Shown here one piece after another: positions 11,313 through 23,420 of a stretch of DNA of 64,000 bases. Source of the DNA: Paraescarpia echinospica (Eukaryota; Annelida; Polychaeta; Sabellida; Siboglinidae); assembly GCA_020002185.1 (NCBI GenBank), contig CM034531.1, positions 49,471,629 to 49,535,628 of the forward strand. The letters are read 5' to 3'. Below the pieces are notes generated by a model, which was not told where the DNA came from, did no database searches, and worked only from the letters and a program-made list of their open reading frames with translations. The first letter of the stretch is position 1, and each line of letters starts with the position of its first letter. Made by a program: the position numbers and the translations under genes.

Positions 11313-13002
11313 CAACACAAACGTGACGCATGTTACAGACACATATTTCAAGTACCTTGAACAGTGTTTCTCAAATTTGATGCTTATCTCAGGATGTCAT
11401 CAGGACATTCACCTTGAATCACTGAATTATTACTCAATACTGTGGCTTACTCTGATGAATTTAATGTAGGGTTATGTAAATATACATCGACTAACTGTCA
11501 ATGAGGCTGAGTATGAGACAGAACAAGATAATAATGCAGGTGAAAGAAAGGATGAAACATTTATTCAAGGTTGCTCATCAAAATTAAGTTTTTGAGCAAT
11601 TTTCATAAACCATTGAAGCTTATTGATTGCCAGTATTTATCAAATGTTTTCCCTTGTTTACAGCAAGCTTGTGAATAATGAATATATGATGTGATCTCCC
11701 AAAAGGACAACTATTTTGTAACTCTTCCACAATTACATAACTTTCTTACATTTTGCCAACAAATACTGAACAATGTTATGGTCAGCTCTGTACAGTAGAT
11801 CATATATAAGTCTTTAAAAACATTTCAATTATAAGATAACAATATAATTACCAATTGATCGTAAAATTATGTTAACAAGCGATATATTACCATACAATAA
11901 TAAAATGACATCCGATGAGTATGGTTCCTCACTGTGCATTGATCTCCCCTACTTGTTGCAGTCAACTTATACATATGGCATCCAATTTAGTTTTAAATAT
12001 GATGAAGAGAGGATGAATCAGACATCAGAACCATGACGTGGAGGAGAGGACTGACCCATTTTCTAGATGTTAGCCATGACTAAGTGTTGTACAATTAAAT
12101 TGTAACTTTATTTTCTGTTAACTTTCACTATAACACTGGTTTCTATTGAGCTGAAGAACCTTTTCTGCCATACACAAATCTGTGCATTCATTACGTTCTA
12201 TTGTTGTATACACCAGTTTTTTATTTATATAATACCACATCGGTTTATGTTAGGATTTCTCTATTTCTCTCTTTCTCACTAAACATTCAAACGTCGGCCC
12301 TTATCTATCGGCATTCATTGCAGCAAGACATATTATTTCCTCGTGCCCGTATTTCAATTTCCCACCCTCCTTCCCCACCCTCACTTGTCAGTCTGATGAG
12401 CTGTGTTTTTAATGTTGACTACTCTGTCATACTTGTCTTCACACTGTTATGCAATGTTGATATTGGACGGGGTCTAATGAGACGGATGTGCCATATCATT
12501 TTCCTTTCCTTAATTTGAGTTTTCTTTAAATGTAGTGGACTGTTTCCCTCACCTTTGCTGATGTTTTTAGAGTTAATGTCATGTACAATTTGTTTTTGAT
12601 TCTGTCAATTGCTGTTACCTTGGAGGTTGTCTGTTTACATAACAAATGTGGTTTTCCATGGACATGTCTTTTAATTCTGGCTTTCTAATAAAGAACTGTT
12701 ACAATTAACTTTTGTTGTTCTTGCGTCAGCAAACTAGCTAGGATCCCTGGACACTAGAATATTAAGTGTAGTACTGTCCCGCATAAATACAATAATACCA
12801 GTAATAGTTAACTACACCAATATCTTTCTCTCAAATGTTTGCATCTTCTGCATAAATGCGACACAAGTTGAAAATATTGAAATGCAAAACCAATGACAAA
12901 AATCAAAATATGTTGCAACAAAATGTTTAATGGCCATAGGCAGAAACACAGCCAAACGAACATCATGTAGGATAAGGAAATAAAACATAATGGACTACTT
13001 AC
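11313..13002. other. LRR-gene intron sequence, unclassified
   Basis: I see no supported gene in this intron stretch. The plus strand at 12020-12720 looks like the 3' end of some transcribed element, with pyrimidine-rich tracts and an AATAAAG-like signal near 12688, but no coding part is attached. I leave it unclassified. Confidence 0.4.
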
Positions 13003-13089
13003 TCCAATTCCCGTAAAGCCATCATGCGGCTGATGCTTTCTCCTACAGCCTGACTGGCTGCCGAAGAACTGATGTCATTTTCGTGCAAC
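13003..13089 (-). CDS. LRR gene, exon 5 (29-codon type B repeat)
   Basis: An 87-bp minus-strand exon encodes one 29-residue repeat starting LHENDISSSAASQAVGES and ending MMALRELE. The LxxNDLSxxxA...L..M.SLR.L pattern is the B-type partner of the A repeats. The acceptor is attacag and the donor is ttgGA|GTAAGT, both phase 2. Only 240 bp of intron separate it from the A-type exon at 13330, against roughly 3 kb to the next A exon. The gene therefore looks built from duplicated A-B exon pairs. Confidence 0.87.
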
Positions 13090-13329
13090 CTGTAATTGCC
13101 GTTATTTATTATTATAATGCAAAATGCTACATTGAAATACACCTATACATATCACTCATACATTATGCAATTTATCCCAAGAAGGCACACACAGCTGTAA
13201 TGACTACACAAAGACCATCGTACAGATAAACAAATAAGAAAGATGAACGTGATATGTATAACACTATGGTGTCACAGATTATATATTAAACAACAATTGG
13301 GAATTTGCAAATATGCAACTAAAATTTAC

Positions 13330-13413
13330 CAAAGTTGTTCAACTCTTGGGCAATTCAGGAGAGCTCTCCCAACAACCTCCATCCCCTTGGACTGAATCTG
13401 ACACTTGTTCAAA
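13330..13413 (-). CDS. LRR gene, exon 4 (28-codon type A repeat)
   Basis: An 84-bp minus-strand exon encodes one repeat starting LNKCQIQSKGMEVVGRAL and ending NCPRVEQLW. The acceptor is atttcag and the donor is ctttG|GTAAAT, phase 2. The A-type features are the Cys at position 4, the central Gly, and the CPxVExL tail. It pairs with the B exon at 13003-13089. Confidence 0.86.
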
Positions 13414-13707
13414 CTGAAATATAAAACATTAGTATTATAGAGTGAGATAAAGCTTATCAGCTAATTTGTAGGTCAGATGTGCAACTGAATCAGTGTATAT
13501 TTCACAGTTGAAGCATAGGCACCTCTGTGTTACACAAGTAAAAGCACATAAACGTAAGCCAGATCACACTAGTGTCTGTCTACCACCGGTCTGTCACTAC
13601 CTTGGCTGATGACTGGATAAAGTGAGTGAATTTTCTAGTTTTATTGATCTTATGTTGTTGCGTACAGAAGTTTGAGATATATTCTTTCAAATTGTTAGAT
13701 CACATAA

Positions 13708-13952
13708 GGGATCATCTCAGAATGCTGATGTCTGATATCAGACAAAATTACTTTTGTTTGGGGGAGGGGGGAGTCAGAGGCAGTTTAGTCTGGCATCGAA
13801 CAACGATATTTTCCACTTTGGACCGACACTGTTAATAAATTGATATCATCTTATCAATGTTTAGAAACTTTCGTCTGAGGGTGGGTGGGGGGCTGAGGCC
13901 AGATGAAAGTAATTTTGTCTATATTGGACATCGACATTCTGAGATAATCCAT
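13708..13952. mobile_element. hairpin MITE-like element
   Basis: About 42 bp at the left (landmarks atctcagaatgctgatgtct and gacaaaattac) recurs inverted at the right (gtaattttgtc and cgacattctgagataat). The total span is ~245 bp with G-rich stretches inside and no coding capacity. It lies in the LRR-gene intron between 16158 and 13413. It is non-autonomous, and its family is unknown. Confidence 0.65.
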
Positions 13953-16157
13953 AAATGCATGTCTAAATTCGTGTTCTATGGTCAGGAGGCTGCTGCTACT
14001 AACTGAACCAGCTTCTGGTGTGTGGTTGGATTGAATGTTTTTGTAGGGTTGGAATCATTTGGCAGGTGCGGGGTAGTAGATATCCTACTTTGAACGGAAA
14101 ATGGCTAAACATGGCTAAAACCAGTCAACATTGGCTAAAAGCTGGTCAATTCCTGTTAAAACTTGTAACTAAGCCAACAGCCACCAAACTTCTCTTAGCA
14201 TCAAACAACAATCGAGCTAGCCTATGTATGTATGCAGTTATGTTAACGTTTTCTTCTTAGACGGCTTTCACCTTGGGTGCCAAACTTTCAGGGATTAATC
14301 TACTACTGCATGTGTTTAATGTAACACCTCTATTTTTTCTAAGTGCCCCATATATGTCAAGGTGCTCATCATTGTAAATCAGGTGTTAGGAACATAAAAT
14401 ATAATCCATTCATAAAACACAAATTAACAATCACAGGAACAATGCACACGCAGCAATTACTTCAGGAAAACTGGCCCCTGCGTCATGGACTTGCCAACAT
14501 AAAGTAGACGCTGACACAATATGACTATGTCATAGCAATATATTATTTGACAATTCTACTCTATTATTTCAAAACTAGGGCATATCGATGGATGTGAACT
14601 TCACTTTCTCTCTGACCTTCATCATTTTGAACATACAACTGAGTATTGCAACATGTGCATGGTGTGGTTGTCTACGTTTGTTGTACACTGAAACGATCAC
14701 ATATCTTTGTGAGCGCATTATGGTGTTTATGTATCGATGCTGTGTGTGTTTCTAACATCTGGTAAATATTGCTATTATGAATGTCACATATGAAATACCT
14801 AGTTATCCTCTCAGGACGCGGGCAATTTTGGTAGCATCTGTAATTCACAGTAATACACATTTTATTTTTGTATTATTACTTATTATATTAGTGAACAAAA
14901 CTCATCGTCTATTTGCATCACTCATGGACAGCCATGGTTTAGGAAACAACTGAGAATTGTTGTACGATGTGTTATTCCTATTTGAACTTATTTTGTTTAT
15001 ATTATTTAGTAATAACAAAGACCTTGCAAAGCTTTGAGTTTTAGTAAATGTGATAATACCTTGCTTTCATAATTTTCTTATATATTTATAATATTTTCAA
15101 TAATAGCTTTTTAGCGATAGTGTGGCTTGGGAGTTGCTGTTGTACTGGAGAACAAACCTAGTTTTACAAGCCTTGTAATGTACACAAATCCAAGCCAAGA
15201 TATATCATCCAAGTTATCTTTTGAGGATATAGTAATTAAAGCAGCTTTTCATAGATTTGTCTGAAATATGACAATGTAGCTAGAAGATTAGTGTATTTTA
15301 TAACTTATAAACAAAAACTACATTAACAAAGTTGGAAACAAGAACATCACTATTTAAGACTGATATATTTCATCCTAAACTGGATGTGTGTACAGTGTAT
15401 TACATGTTTACATACATCATATAACACACCAGCCCATTTCTTGTATGTGTACGCAATGTTTGCAAAGCATCTAATACATGCGCACACAGTATAAACAATA
15501 TCTGTATTGTGTTGATGATGTTAATGAAATCTGTATTGTCATTCAAGTTTATATAAACATCGAAACCCATATATATTTCATACAAGTATCCACCAAATAA
15601 GGTTCTGACCAGTTTTAAGCAGTTCTTACTACATTTACTGTTAAAATCAGTCCAATTTTACCCATTCAATCCTGTTATAAGATACCATTTTTGAAGCAAC
15701 ATAATAAGATTAGTTACATTTCATACTTAATTGTCCCTTTTCCCAGTATACCAGAAAAGTAAGCGAAAAGTACTGAATGTGGGGTTCATACAAACATCTG
15801 AATTCACACAGATTGAACAATCTGTCAGCATCATTACCTTTTAGAAAGACAATATCTACATGTAGAACTAATGGAATATATTAAGCCTAATGGGTTGAGA
15901 ATTGTAGAAGTTCTAAAAAATGTTATAGTCACATCAATATATATCGACAGTGTTTTGTGGTGTTTAGTCAATGCAGATATTAATCAATGCAATAAATGCA
16001 TTTGAAAACGAATTTATGTATTATGTGCTTTCTGTACTCATGTTCTCAGCTGTTCACTTACACATTCCACTACAACTTTGCTGAGTCATTGGCAGACGAC
16101 ACTGCTAATGGTTAACACGATGTGGCTTGTGGCAATGCAAGTATCTAAACAACTTAC
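13953..16157. other. LRR-gene intron sequence
   Basis: AT-rich sequence in which I see no supported gene, RNA or repeat. The short open frames are chance. Confidence 0.5.
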
Positions 16158-16244
16158 ACTAGCTGTCGTAGAGACGGCATGCTGTTGATGCTTCTGCTGA
16201 GAGCTGCACAGGCCTCGTGATCACTCAGGTCGTTTTGAACAAGA
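16158..16244 (-). CDS. LRR gene, exon 3 (29-codon type B repeat)
   Basis: An 87-bp minus-strand exon encodes one 29-residue repeat starting LVQNDLSDHEACAALSRS and ending MPSLRQLV. The acceptor is tcttcag and the donor is ctaGT|GTAAGT, phase 2. It is very close in sequence to the B exon at 20225 (shared NDLSD, EA, LSRS, M.SLR.L), which points to recent duplication of B repeats. Confidence 0.87.
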
Positions 16245-17100
16245 CTGAAGAATCATATCAGAAACAATTACTACTCAACATCAATGGATTAATTAATACT
16301 CTTATAAATGTAAAGTTAATGTTTGTTAAATATATTTCTTGTCAACATATCCAAAGATTAAGTCATCTGTATAGACTTTTGCCTGTTAACAACATGGATT
16401 TATCAGGCAACTGACATCCTGCATGGATGAAAAAGTCATTCTATACTTGTGAAATCAGGGAAACAAGCTTCTGCAAGTATACAATGACATCATTCTACTG
16501 GGATGTTAGTTGCACTGATGAATCAATCTTGTTATCAAGCAAGTGCCTATACAGGTTTTTGACTATGTTAATAAGAAATGCATTCAACATCATAAACAAA
16601 GAAGCAGTGTCAACTGAAGTAAAAAAAATGTTTTCCAAACATAACTTAAACTCATATATAGGTTTATTACAACAAATAACAGATTGAGCATTCTGTATAC
16701 ATCACTATGTTTCTAACACAACAGTCCTGTTAACCAAAAACTATTTATATTCCCTTTGTACTTTTTTGTCTTAGTTGTTTGTATAAACCACAACTACAAA
16801 AATACATCAGCATTCAGCAAATTAATTTGTCTAAACTTAATAATGAACATTATTTTTATATATAAATCATCAGATACCATCACTAATGGCAATGGGGTAC
16901 CACAAAACTGTATTGTATTTATTCAGATTCCAACGGGTCCGGTGGACCCAGTAACAGGACTGATAACTGAGTCTAGCTAACTAGATAATAAAATGATAAA
17001 AACGATAAGAGCAATGAGGACATAAAAACCACACAATACCAAATATAACAGACAAATATCCATTTTACATAGAAATATGTTATAAACAAGATTAACTCAC
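16245..17100. other. intron between paired LRR exons
   Basis: 856 bp of AT-rich intron linking an A-B exon pair. I see no further exon or element. Confidence 0.55.
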
Positions 17101-17184
17101 GAAAGAATTTCCAGTTTGGGGCAGAGCTGCAACGCTTGTACCACAGAGAGCATGGCCTTTGCGCCAATGCCGCAGCGTTGCAAA
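17101..17184 (-). CDS. LRR gene, exon 2 (28-codon type A repeat)
   Basis: An 84-bp minus-strand exon encodes one repeat starting LQRCGIGAKAMLSVVQAL and ending LCPKLEILS. The acceptor is tttgcag and the donor is cttTC|GTGAG, phase 2. It is a canonical A-type repeat with CxI, Gly-Ala and CPKLEIL. Confidence 0.88.
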
Positions 17185-18039
17185 CTGCAAAGACACATGG
17201 TAAAGACATAGGTATGTTTATTAATGACACAAATAAATGTAAGCAGACTGTTGATAAGTACCATAGTATCTTAGTTAACTACAAAATGCAATTTGAAAAA
17301 AGGGTAATTATGAGAATACTATATAATATGCATCATCTCCATTGAATTTGACTTCATTCACTTTTTGTTAAGCAAACAATATTGCCAAAACGAAAAGACT
17401 CAGCTTATGTTATTATAAACCTGACTTTCATGTGTTGTAGTCACAGCGCCTCATTTCTCACTATCACTATCCTTACTGAAATAGTTAACTTGACTTCTGA
17501 TTACTGATATGATACAAACAGGAACTACTGTGGTACATAGGGTGCTCATCCTACTTAAATGTTACACTACATTAATAATCTTCTGCATCTTTTAAATATT
17601 CCAGACAGCTAAAATCATATATTTTAAAACAGTGTTTTGTCATAGAAGCAAAGAGCAATTGAAAATAAGAAGTGCCAGGCGCCAGCTGCTTGTCTTGAAT
17701 AGCATTGTTCTGGAGGTAAGCAGTGGCACCTTCTAGTAGTGGCACTGCAAGTTCACCTAATGAAGTATGTGAATAGGGTCATATACATTATAGTTAACAC
17801 TTCAGGTACTAATTATTAATTACTGGAATGAGGAAAAAATGTAATGTTCTATAAAAAGCCATTGAAATGATTTTGATTATATAACAGATGGATGTCAATA
17901 GCTTAGGCATATTTATGATCCTTTTAATTAAGCTCTACAACCAAATTACACCAGTGTTGTAGGTACTATTTAAACAACATTCTTTGAAGTTTTTTAGATA
18001 TACTGCCATTTTAAATAAACGTTACCTCAAAACAAACAG
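17185..18039. other. LRR-gene intron sequence
   Basis: AT-rich intron. The minus strand at 17670-17760 has a short open stretch containing LQNNAI, but the spacing that follows does not fit an LRR exon and there are no splice signals in phase. Confidence 0.45.
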
Positions 18040-19660
18040 GCATGGGGACAAATCAATATTCTGTCATTACTTGTTCACAAAATGTGTCATCAAAGATAGA
18101 AAGAAAGATTGTCATCACAAAAATGTAAAAGTTAATGTTTTTTAATAATTTTGCAACCAGATATAGTACAAACATAACTAAACTGTCATTATATGTGTTT
18201 TCATTTATAGACTCATTGATACAGATGTTATTTGAGAAAATGCAAAGAAAGCAAGATGTCAGACATATGAGAACTACGGAGATTGTCCACACGAAACAAA
18301 ACGTAAAAATCAACTTATTAAGAATTTTTCGCAACAAAATAACATACAAACTTGATTCAACTGTCATTTCATATGTTTCATGTATAGCCAAGTCGACAGA
18401 ACCGTTATTTATTCATAAAAATGAGTACTGAGCAAGATGGCTGCCATATTAGTACAACCATGATTCTTCTTCTCAGAACGAAAAAATAACAAATCAAGTA
18501 GTTTAATATTTCCGCAATCAGATATTGTAAAAAAACATGACTAAACTGTCATTTTGTATGTTTACGTACATAGTCAGTTTGATCAAACCGTTATTTAATT
18601 GAAAAAAATGTAAAGAAAGCAAGATGGCGGTCATATGAAAACAACGAAGAATTTCCGCACGAAACAAAAATACAAATTTTTCTGATACTTTTGCAACCTG
18701 ATAAGATACAACCATGATTTAACGGTCACTTCATATGCTTTCATATACAGACAAGGCGATGGACCCATTATTTATTTGAAAAATGTAAAGCCAGATTGTT
18801 GCCATATTAGAACAACCATGATTGTCAGCACGAAAACGTAAAATTTAACTTATTCTGATATTTTTGTATTTTTTCAAATATATGATAATCACTATATGTG
18901 GCAATGTATAAAGTCACGGTTTAGTCAAGCTTGTGTCATATCTGTTTGCGAGAATATCTGACAATGTTGATTCTTAAGCTTTCATGCAGACAATTTTGGT
19001 TTTTCTCCTATGGCTGCCATCATGCCGTTTTTACATTAAAAAAATAAATAATTGTAACAACAAATTGTCTATGTACAGAAACTAATAAAATGACAGTTTA
19101 ATCATGTGTGTGCATGCCTTGTGAAAATATCAGAGTTGATTTTTACATTTCGTGTGGACATTCTTCATTGTTCTCATATGGTCACTATCTTGCTTTCTTT
19201 ATATTTTTTCAAAAATACAACAGTTTGAACAAATTGCTATTACATGAAAACATATAAAACAACAGTTTATTCATGTTTGTACCATATCTGGTTGCAAACA
19301 TATCAGAATACTTTGATTTGGTTTTTTTTGTTCTGACAATCTTGGTTGTACAAAATAATGTAATGTGCAGCCATCTTGCTTTCTTTACATTTTTTTAAAA
19401 CAAATAACAGTTCTGTTAACTTGGCTATGCGTGAAAACATAAAATGACATTTGAATCATGTGTGCACCTTACATGGTTGCAAACAATGCTTAATAAGTTG
19501 ATTTTACGATATGTGCGGACATTCTTTGTTTCCCTCGCATGGCCGCCATCTTGGTTTTGTTACAATTTTTCACACAAAAAATGGTAGCATTAACGTCCGC
19601 ATGAATGAACTTATATAGAGACATATTAATCATGTCTGTATCTCAGTTGGCTGCGAAGAT
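18040..19660. repeat. inverted pair of tandem arrays, ~180-bp unit
   Basis: About five diverged head-to-tail units (spacing ~180 bp, anchors near 18100, 18247, 18433, 18613, 18790) are followed by about four units in the opposite orientation (anchors near 19010, 19177, 19366, 19538). The whole makes a 1.6-kb imperfect palindrome centred near 18900. Most units carry an anchor of the form caagatggcggccatatg or its inverse. That core, AAGATGGCGGC, matches the consensus of the zinc-finger factor YY1. There is no coding capacity. It lies in the LRR-gene intron between 20225 and 17184. Confidence 0.8.
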
Positions 19661-19754
19661 TTGAGAATGAGAAATCCGGTTTGAAAATCCAGTCACGTTA
19701 GGTGGGTGGCCGCTCTAGAGGGGTTGTTTTAAACACTTAGTTGGTGGGGGTTAG

Positions 19755-20098
19755 ATGCACAACACACACACACACTACACCACATCACACACACCACCAC
19801 ATCACACACACCACCACTCATCACACCATACGCACACCAACCCACCCCACCCCACCCCACCCAAACACACCACGTCATACACACCCCACACACACACCAC
19901 AGCACTCATCACACACCACACCACAAACCCTACCCACACCTCTCCACATACACACGACATGCACACCACACCACCACACCACTCACCACACCACACACAC
20001 ATCACATCCACACAACATGCACACCACACGCACACCACACTCATATACCAGACAGACACCACACACACACACCACACTCACACACACTACGGCTACAC
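19755..20098. repeat. CA-rich imperfect microsatellite (ACAC/ACC)
   Basis: About 340 bp almost entirely of A and C on the plus strand, a mixture of ACAC and CCACCA steps. The Thr/His/Pro-rich open frames on the plus strand and Val/Cys-rich frames on the minus strand are artefacts of this composition. Confidence 0.95.
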
Positions 20099-20224
20099 AG
20101 TATATGTATGTTACTATAACATGTCATGATTTGGCCTAGTCATGTTACATTAACTGCAATTAATTGGCAGTTCTAAGGGTTAATATATTGTGGCTGATGT
20201 CAAAGTAAGGGCTGAACTACGTAC

Positions 20225-20311
20225 TGTAAATCCCGCAGAGACGACATGGTGCTCAGACTTCTACTAAGCTCGCCACTGGCCTCTGGATCACTCAGGTCGT
20301 TTTCGTAGAGG
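20225..20311 (-). CDS. LRR gene, exon 1 of 7 seen (29-codon type B repeat)
   Basis: An 87-bp minus-strand exon encodes one 29-residue repeat starting LYENDLSDPEASGELSRS and ending MSSLRDLQ. The acceptor is ttttgcag and the donor is ttaCA|GTACGT, phase 2. This is the most upstream LRR exon I can find. The N-terminal part of the protein (a NACHT, receptor or other domain) would lie at higher coordinates, but I saw no such exon up to 24 kb. It may lie further away, or this may be a fragment of the gene. Confidence 0.86.
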
Positions 20312-21714
20312 CTGCAAAACATTGTTTAATTAATTAATAATGTGTATGCACGGAATGCGAAGCATATGTATAAACAAAACACCACCAATGTCATAATGAC
20401 ATTGTAGAAAATCCTTCCATGTAGCCATAGCTTAATATATAATGGTGTGCATTTATCTTTACTAAATACGATGATTTTCAGCAAAAACACAACTTAAAAT
20501 AATAGCAGATGTGCCCCAGTTAATCCATCGGCTTATGTAAAAAACACAAATTGGGTAGAACTGTGCTTATGTTTTCCATATTATTATTGTCAATCTAAAT
20601 GCCATTGTTGCTCTTTAAACTATTTTATGGTAAAATATGAAATTATTCATTAAAATAACAATGCAATAGTACCAAATTAACTACCATGCTTAAATATAAT
20701 TAATGCTGTGAACATGAGCTAAATCATGCCATTTTCTTTGAGGTCTTAGTATAATTTTGAAATATGGGGAAGAAAATATGAAATTATTCATGAAAAATTA
20801 AATACACAAAAATACAAATATCAATATAAACAAAGGCCCATTGGTCATCTTCATGTACGATGCAGGGTATGTGGTGAGTGTGTAACATTACATGCAGGTG
20901 CAGTAATTCGGGTGCTGTTTTATAAGCTACAATTTTGTAAGTATGATTTTAGTCTGGTTTTTCATAATCTCCTACGGTGTTGCTATGTTGTTGACAAATA
21001 CTAATAACAGGACTGAGTTCTTGTCAATGTGCAATAGTCATTTCAATCTTCCTCAATGTCTTCTCTGATCAGAGTCTGTGATCTCTGGAGCATCTCTCCT
21101 CATCTCCTTCAATGTTGTATATTTCAATGCACATGTTGGTCAATCCAAAACGAGTGGCACCACATGTACATTTACAGCACAAGCAGGAGCGTGGCAGATG
21201 ATAAATCAGACTCATTTCTCTGGACCAACTGCCCATGACAAGTGCTGTAGGGGAACATGGGGATCCATGAGGCATTTATAATATTTTCAGCGATGAACCA
21301 ACAAATAATAGTTTTTAACATTACAATTGCACTGTCGTGTAAATATGTATGTCCTCTAAGAGGGTCATGAAATTTGTGAGGCTGGGATATGTTAATTTCT
21401 AAATATAGGCAAATTAGCGGAGGCATGTGAAGTGGCTCAAAGGACCCAATCGTGAAGTCCCTCGAACTATCACGTGGGGTCCGTTGAGCCACAACAACAC
21501 TTTCACATTTAAAATAGATGAGTGAGTTTAACATTTGATTTTTATTACAACAAACATCTGATATATTTGCTGAGAGTTATTCATTATAACTTAAATTAAG
21601 ATATTATATTCAAGCTTTACAACACCTGCATGTCATTCATTACTACTCTTCCTGAGGAAAATATGCCTTGACAAACATTTCCATTAATATCAGTTACAGA
21701 AAACTACCTTACAT
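20312..21714. other. upstream intron or intergenic sequence
   Basis: AT-rich. A short direct repeat (aatatgaaattattcat) recurs at about 20636 and 20775. The minus-strand open frames at 21069-21534 resemble no family I know and lack splice context. Confidence 0.4.
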
Positions 21715-22140
21715 TGTTAGTTACCCCACAGTCTATTTACTGTTTATTATCACTTATATATTTCTACACGATGTTGGTGCATTCCAAGTTTACAGGAACC
21801 TTTAAATTATTCTTGTTCTCTTCTATCGGTCACTAACCGGTCTGGAAGTAACTCTATGTTAACTAACAATTCTGACACAATAGATGCCCTGAGCAAATGG
21901 CTTTTCATGCATTCCTCTTCTTGGTGATAATTTAGCTCCACGAACATTTGAAGTTAATAACAATTATATAAAACTAAGTTATATGTTAATTACCAGTTTA
22001 TTCATTGTTTACTTCACATTTCTCCACACTTGATATTGTGACATTCCTAATTTACAGGGAACTGTTTGATTTATGATATTCTATTCTTAATGGATCATAA
22101 TTAACATATATTTTAACAGTATCAGCATGCCCTTTTTAAC
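21715..22140. repeat. diverged tandem duplication, ~265-bp unit
   Basis: The segment starting gttagttaccccacagtcta recurs, diverged, from about 21985 (gttaattaccagtttattca). Shared landmarks in the same order are tttctccacac or tttctacacg, ttgtgacattcc or ttggtgcattcc, and tttacaggaac or tttacagggaac. There is no coding content. Confidence 0.55.
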
Positions 22141-22554
22141 GCAAACAAATGTGGGGGTGGCACAAGTCAATTTTGGCATTCATGAATTGGTTCATCATAC
22201 CCCGCACTGTCCGGCTCATGGGTGCCTGATCAAAAATTTACATCCAAAACTAGTTTTATCGACAATTAGAAAAGCATATGTCAAAAGCTGTTTCACTTAT
22301 TGACAGAACATGTACCCCTTATTATCAATATGCCACTAGTATTACCAACGACATTGCACTACTAATGGTAGTTGTATAAGAAATACAACAAAACACGTAA
22401 TATTCAAAAATATTTTATCGTTAAAAATGCATACAATCGTAATTTTGTAAACTGTTAGTCGTCCATAATTATTCAAATGGCCGTGACCTTGTAAGTGTCA
22501 TGACCTGCTTCTACAGAACTCAGAAAATTAAACGGTTAATAAGTATTAACAAAG
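22141..22554. other. unassigned spacer
   Basis: I see no feature I can support. Confidence 0.5.
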
Positions 22555-23420
22555 TTACGGTAAGTGGCTCAAAGCTCCCCTATGATCATGGGCCAAAACC
22601 TTCCTCCTATACTGCTGCCAAGTTGTCATACTCTGAGAGTCGATGGTCTGAGCTAAGTACAAAGTCAACATCTTCTTGTCTCTGATGCGAGTCGCAGACA
22701 TGTCTCTGTGCTGCTCCTGTTTGCCTTCTTTGAGTAATGCAGCTATGCCATAGTTAACTTTCCAAGAGAGCAACTTGATTTCCATAATTTTGTATCATAG
22801 GGATTTCAGTTATTTTGTCTCATAGGTTTTCAACACTAATCACGTCTTGTCGAAAAAGTCATAGAACGGTTCTCTACCAACCTGTTCTGTTGGTAGAATA
22901 CTGCAATGTACATTCAAAAGCATTATCTTATTTCACACAAGTTTAAACATGTTTTTTGCAATCTTGTTATGCAGATTTTCATCGGCATTGAAACACTTAA
23001 ATAGGTTTCATGGTGCTTGAGCTGTCTTAGACTGTTTAATCGTCCTTTCCTTGTGAGAAACTCATGCCCGAGAGAGGTGATGTTGCTGTGTAGTTGAAGT
23101 GTTGATGGAAACTGCAACCAAGTGTTCACTCTCTGCTGATGGGCAGTTACACAAACATTAAACAACCTTTTGGAGCAAGGTGTGATTCCAATAAACCATC
23201 CATTGCCTTTACTATATTTGTTAAGGTGTTCCTTTGCCTGGTCGACTGCGATATGCACGAATTGAACAATGCAGCTCACTGTGAAGTTGCCATCCACAAA
23301 CTCCTGCCATCATTCTCTTTCTGTGATTTCTATATCTTGCATGCAAGCAATGAACTCTTGGACGTTGTGCACACACTGCAACCTGTGTTTAATAATAATA
23401 ATAACTTATGTTGCCTCTAA
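22555..23420 (-). pseudogene. decayed coding relic of an expanded invertebrate gene family
   Basis: The minus strand has a 124-codon open block (23297-22923) and a second block (22785-22555), with an in-frame extension upstream of 23297 broken by a stop. The first block has an anchor reading DGNFTVSCIVQFVHIAVDQA, then KEHLNKYSKGNGWFIGIT, then a SLGHEF stretch further on. From memory this resembles long uncharacterised proteins expanded in marine invertebrates, with the pattern G-N-F-V/T-V ... A-x-D-Q-A-x-E-Q-x-N ... K-x-x-G-G-x-x-G-L-T. I believe, without a search, that it is the same broad family as the relic at 50.5-52.6 kb. No introns are evident. Stops and frame changes make it non-functional. 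Confidence 0.45.

Noticed and set aside
12201..12518. 105-residue plus-strand ORF in the LRR intron
   Set aside because: No known motif. The composition looks like 3' UTR of an unidentified element.
17670..17760. Additional LRR exon on the minus strand (contains LQNNAI)
   Set aside because: The rest does not follow LRR spacing, and phase-2 splice sites are missing.
19741..20139. Thr/His/Pro-rich ORFs and their Val/Cys-rich antisense partners
   Set aside because: Low-complexity AC-rich microsatellite translated in all frames.
21069..21534. Minus-strand ORFs upstream of the LRR gene as its N-terminal exons
   Set aside because: No recognisable NACHT, death or receptor motif and no matching splice phase.
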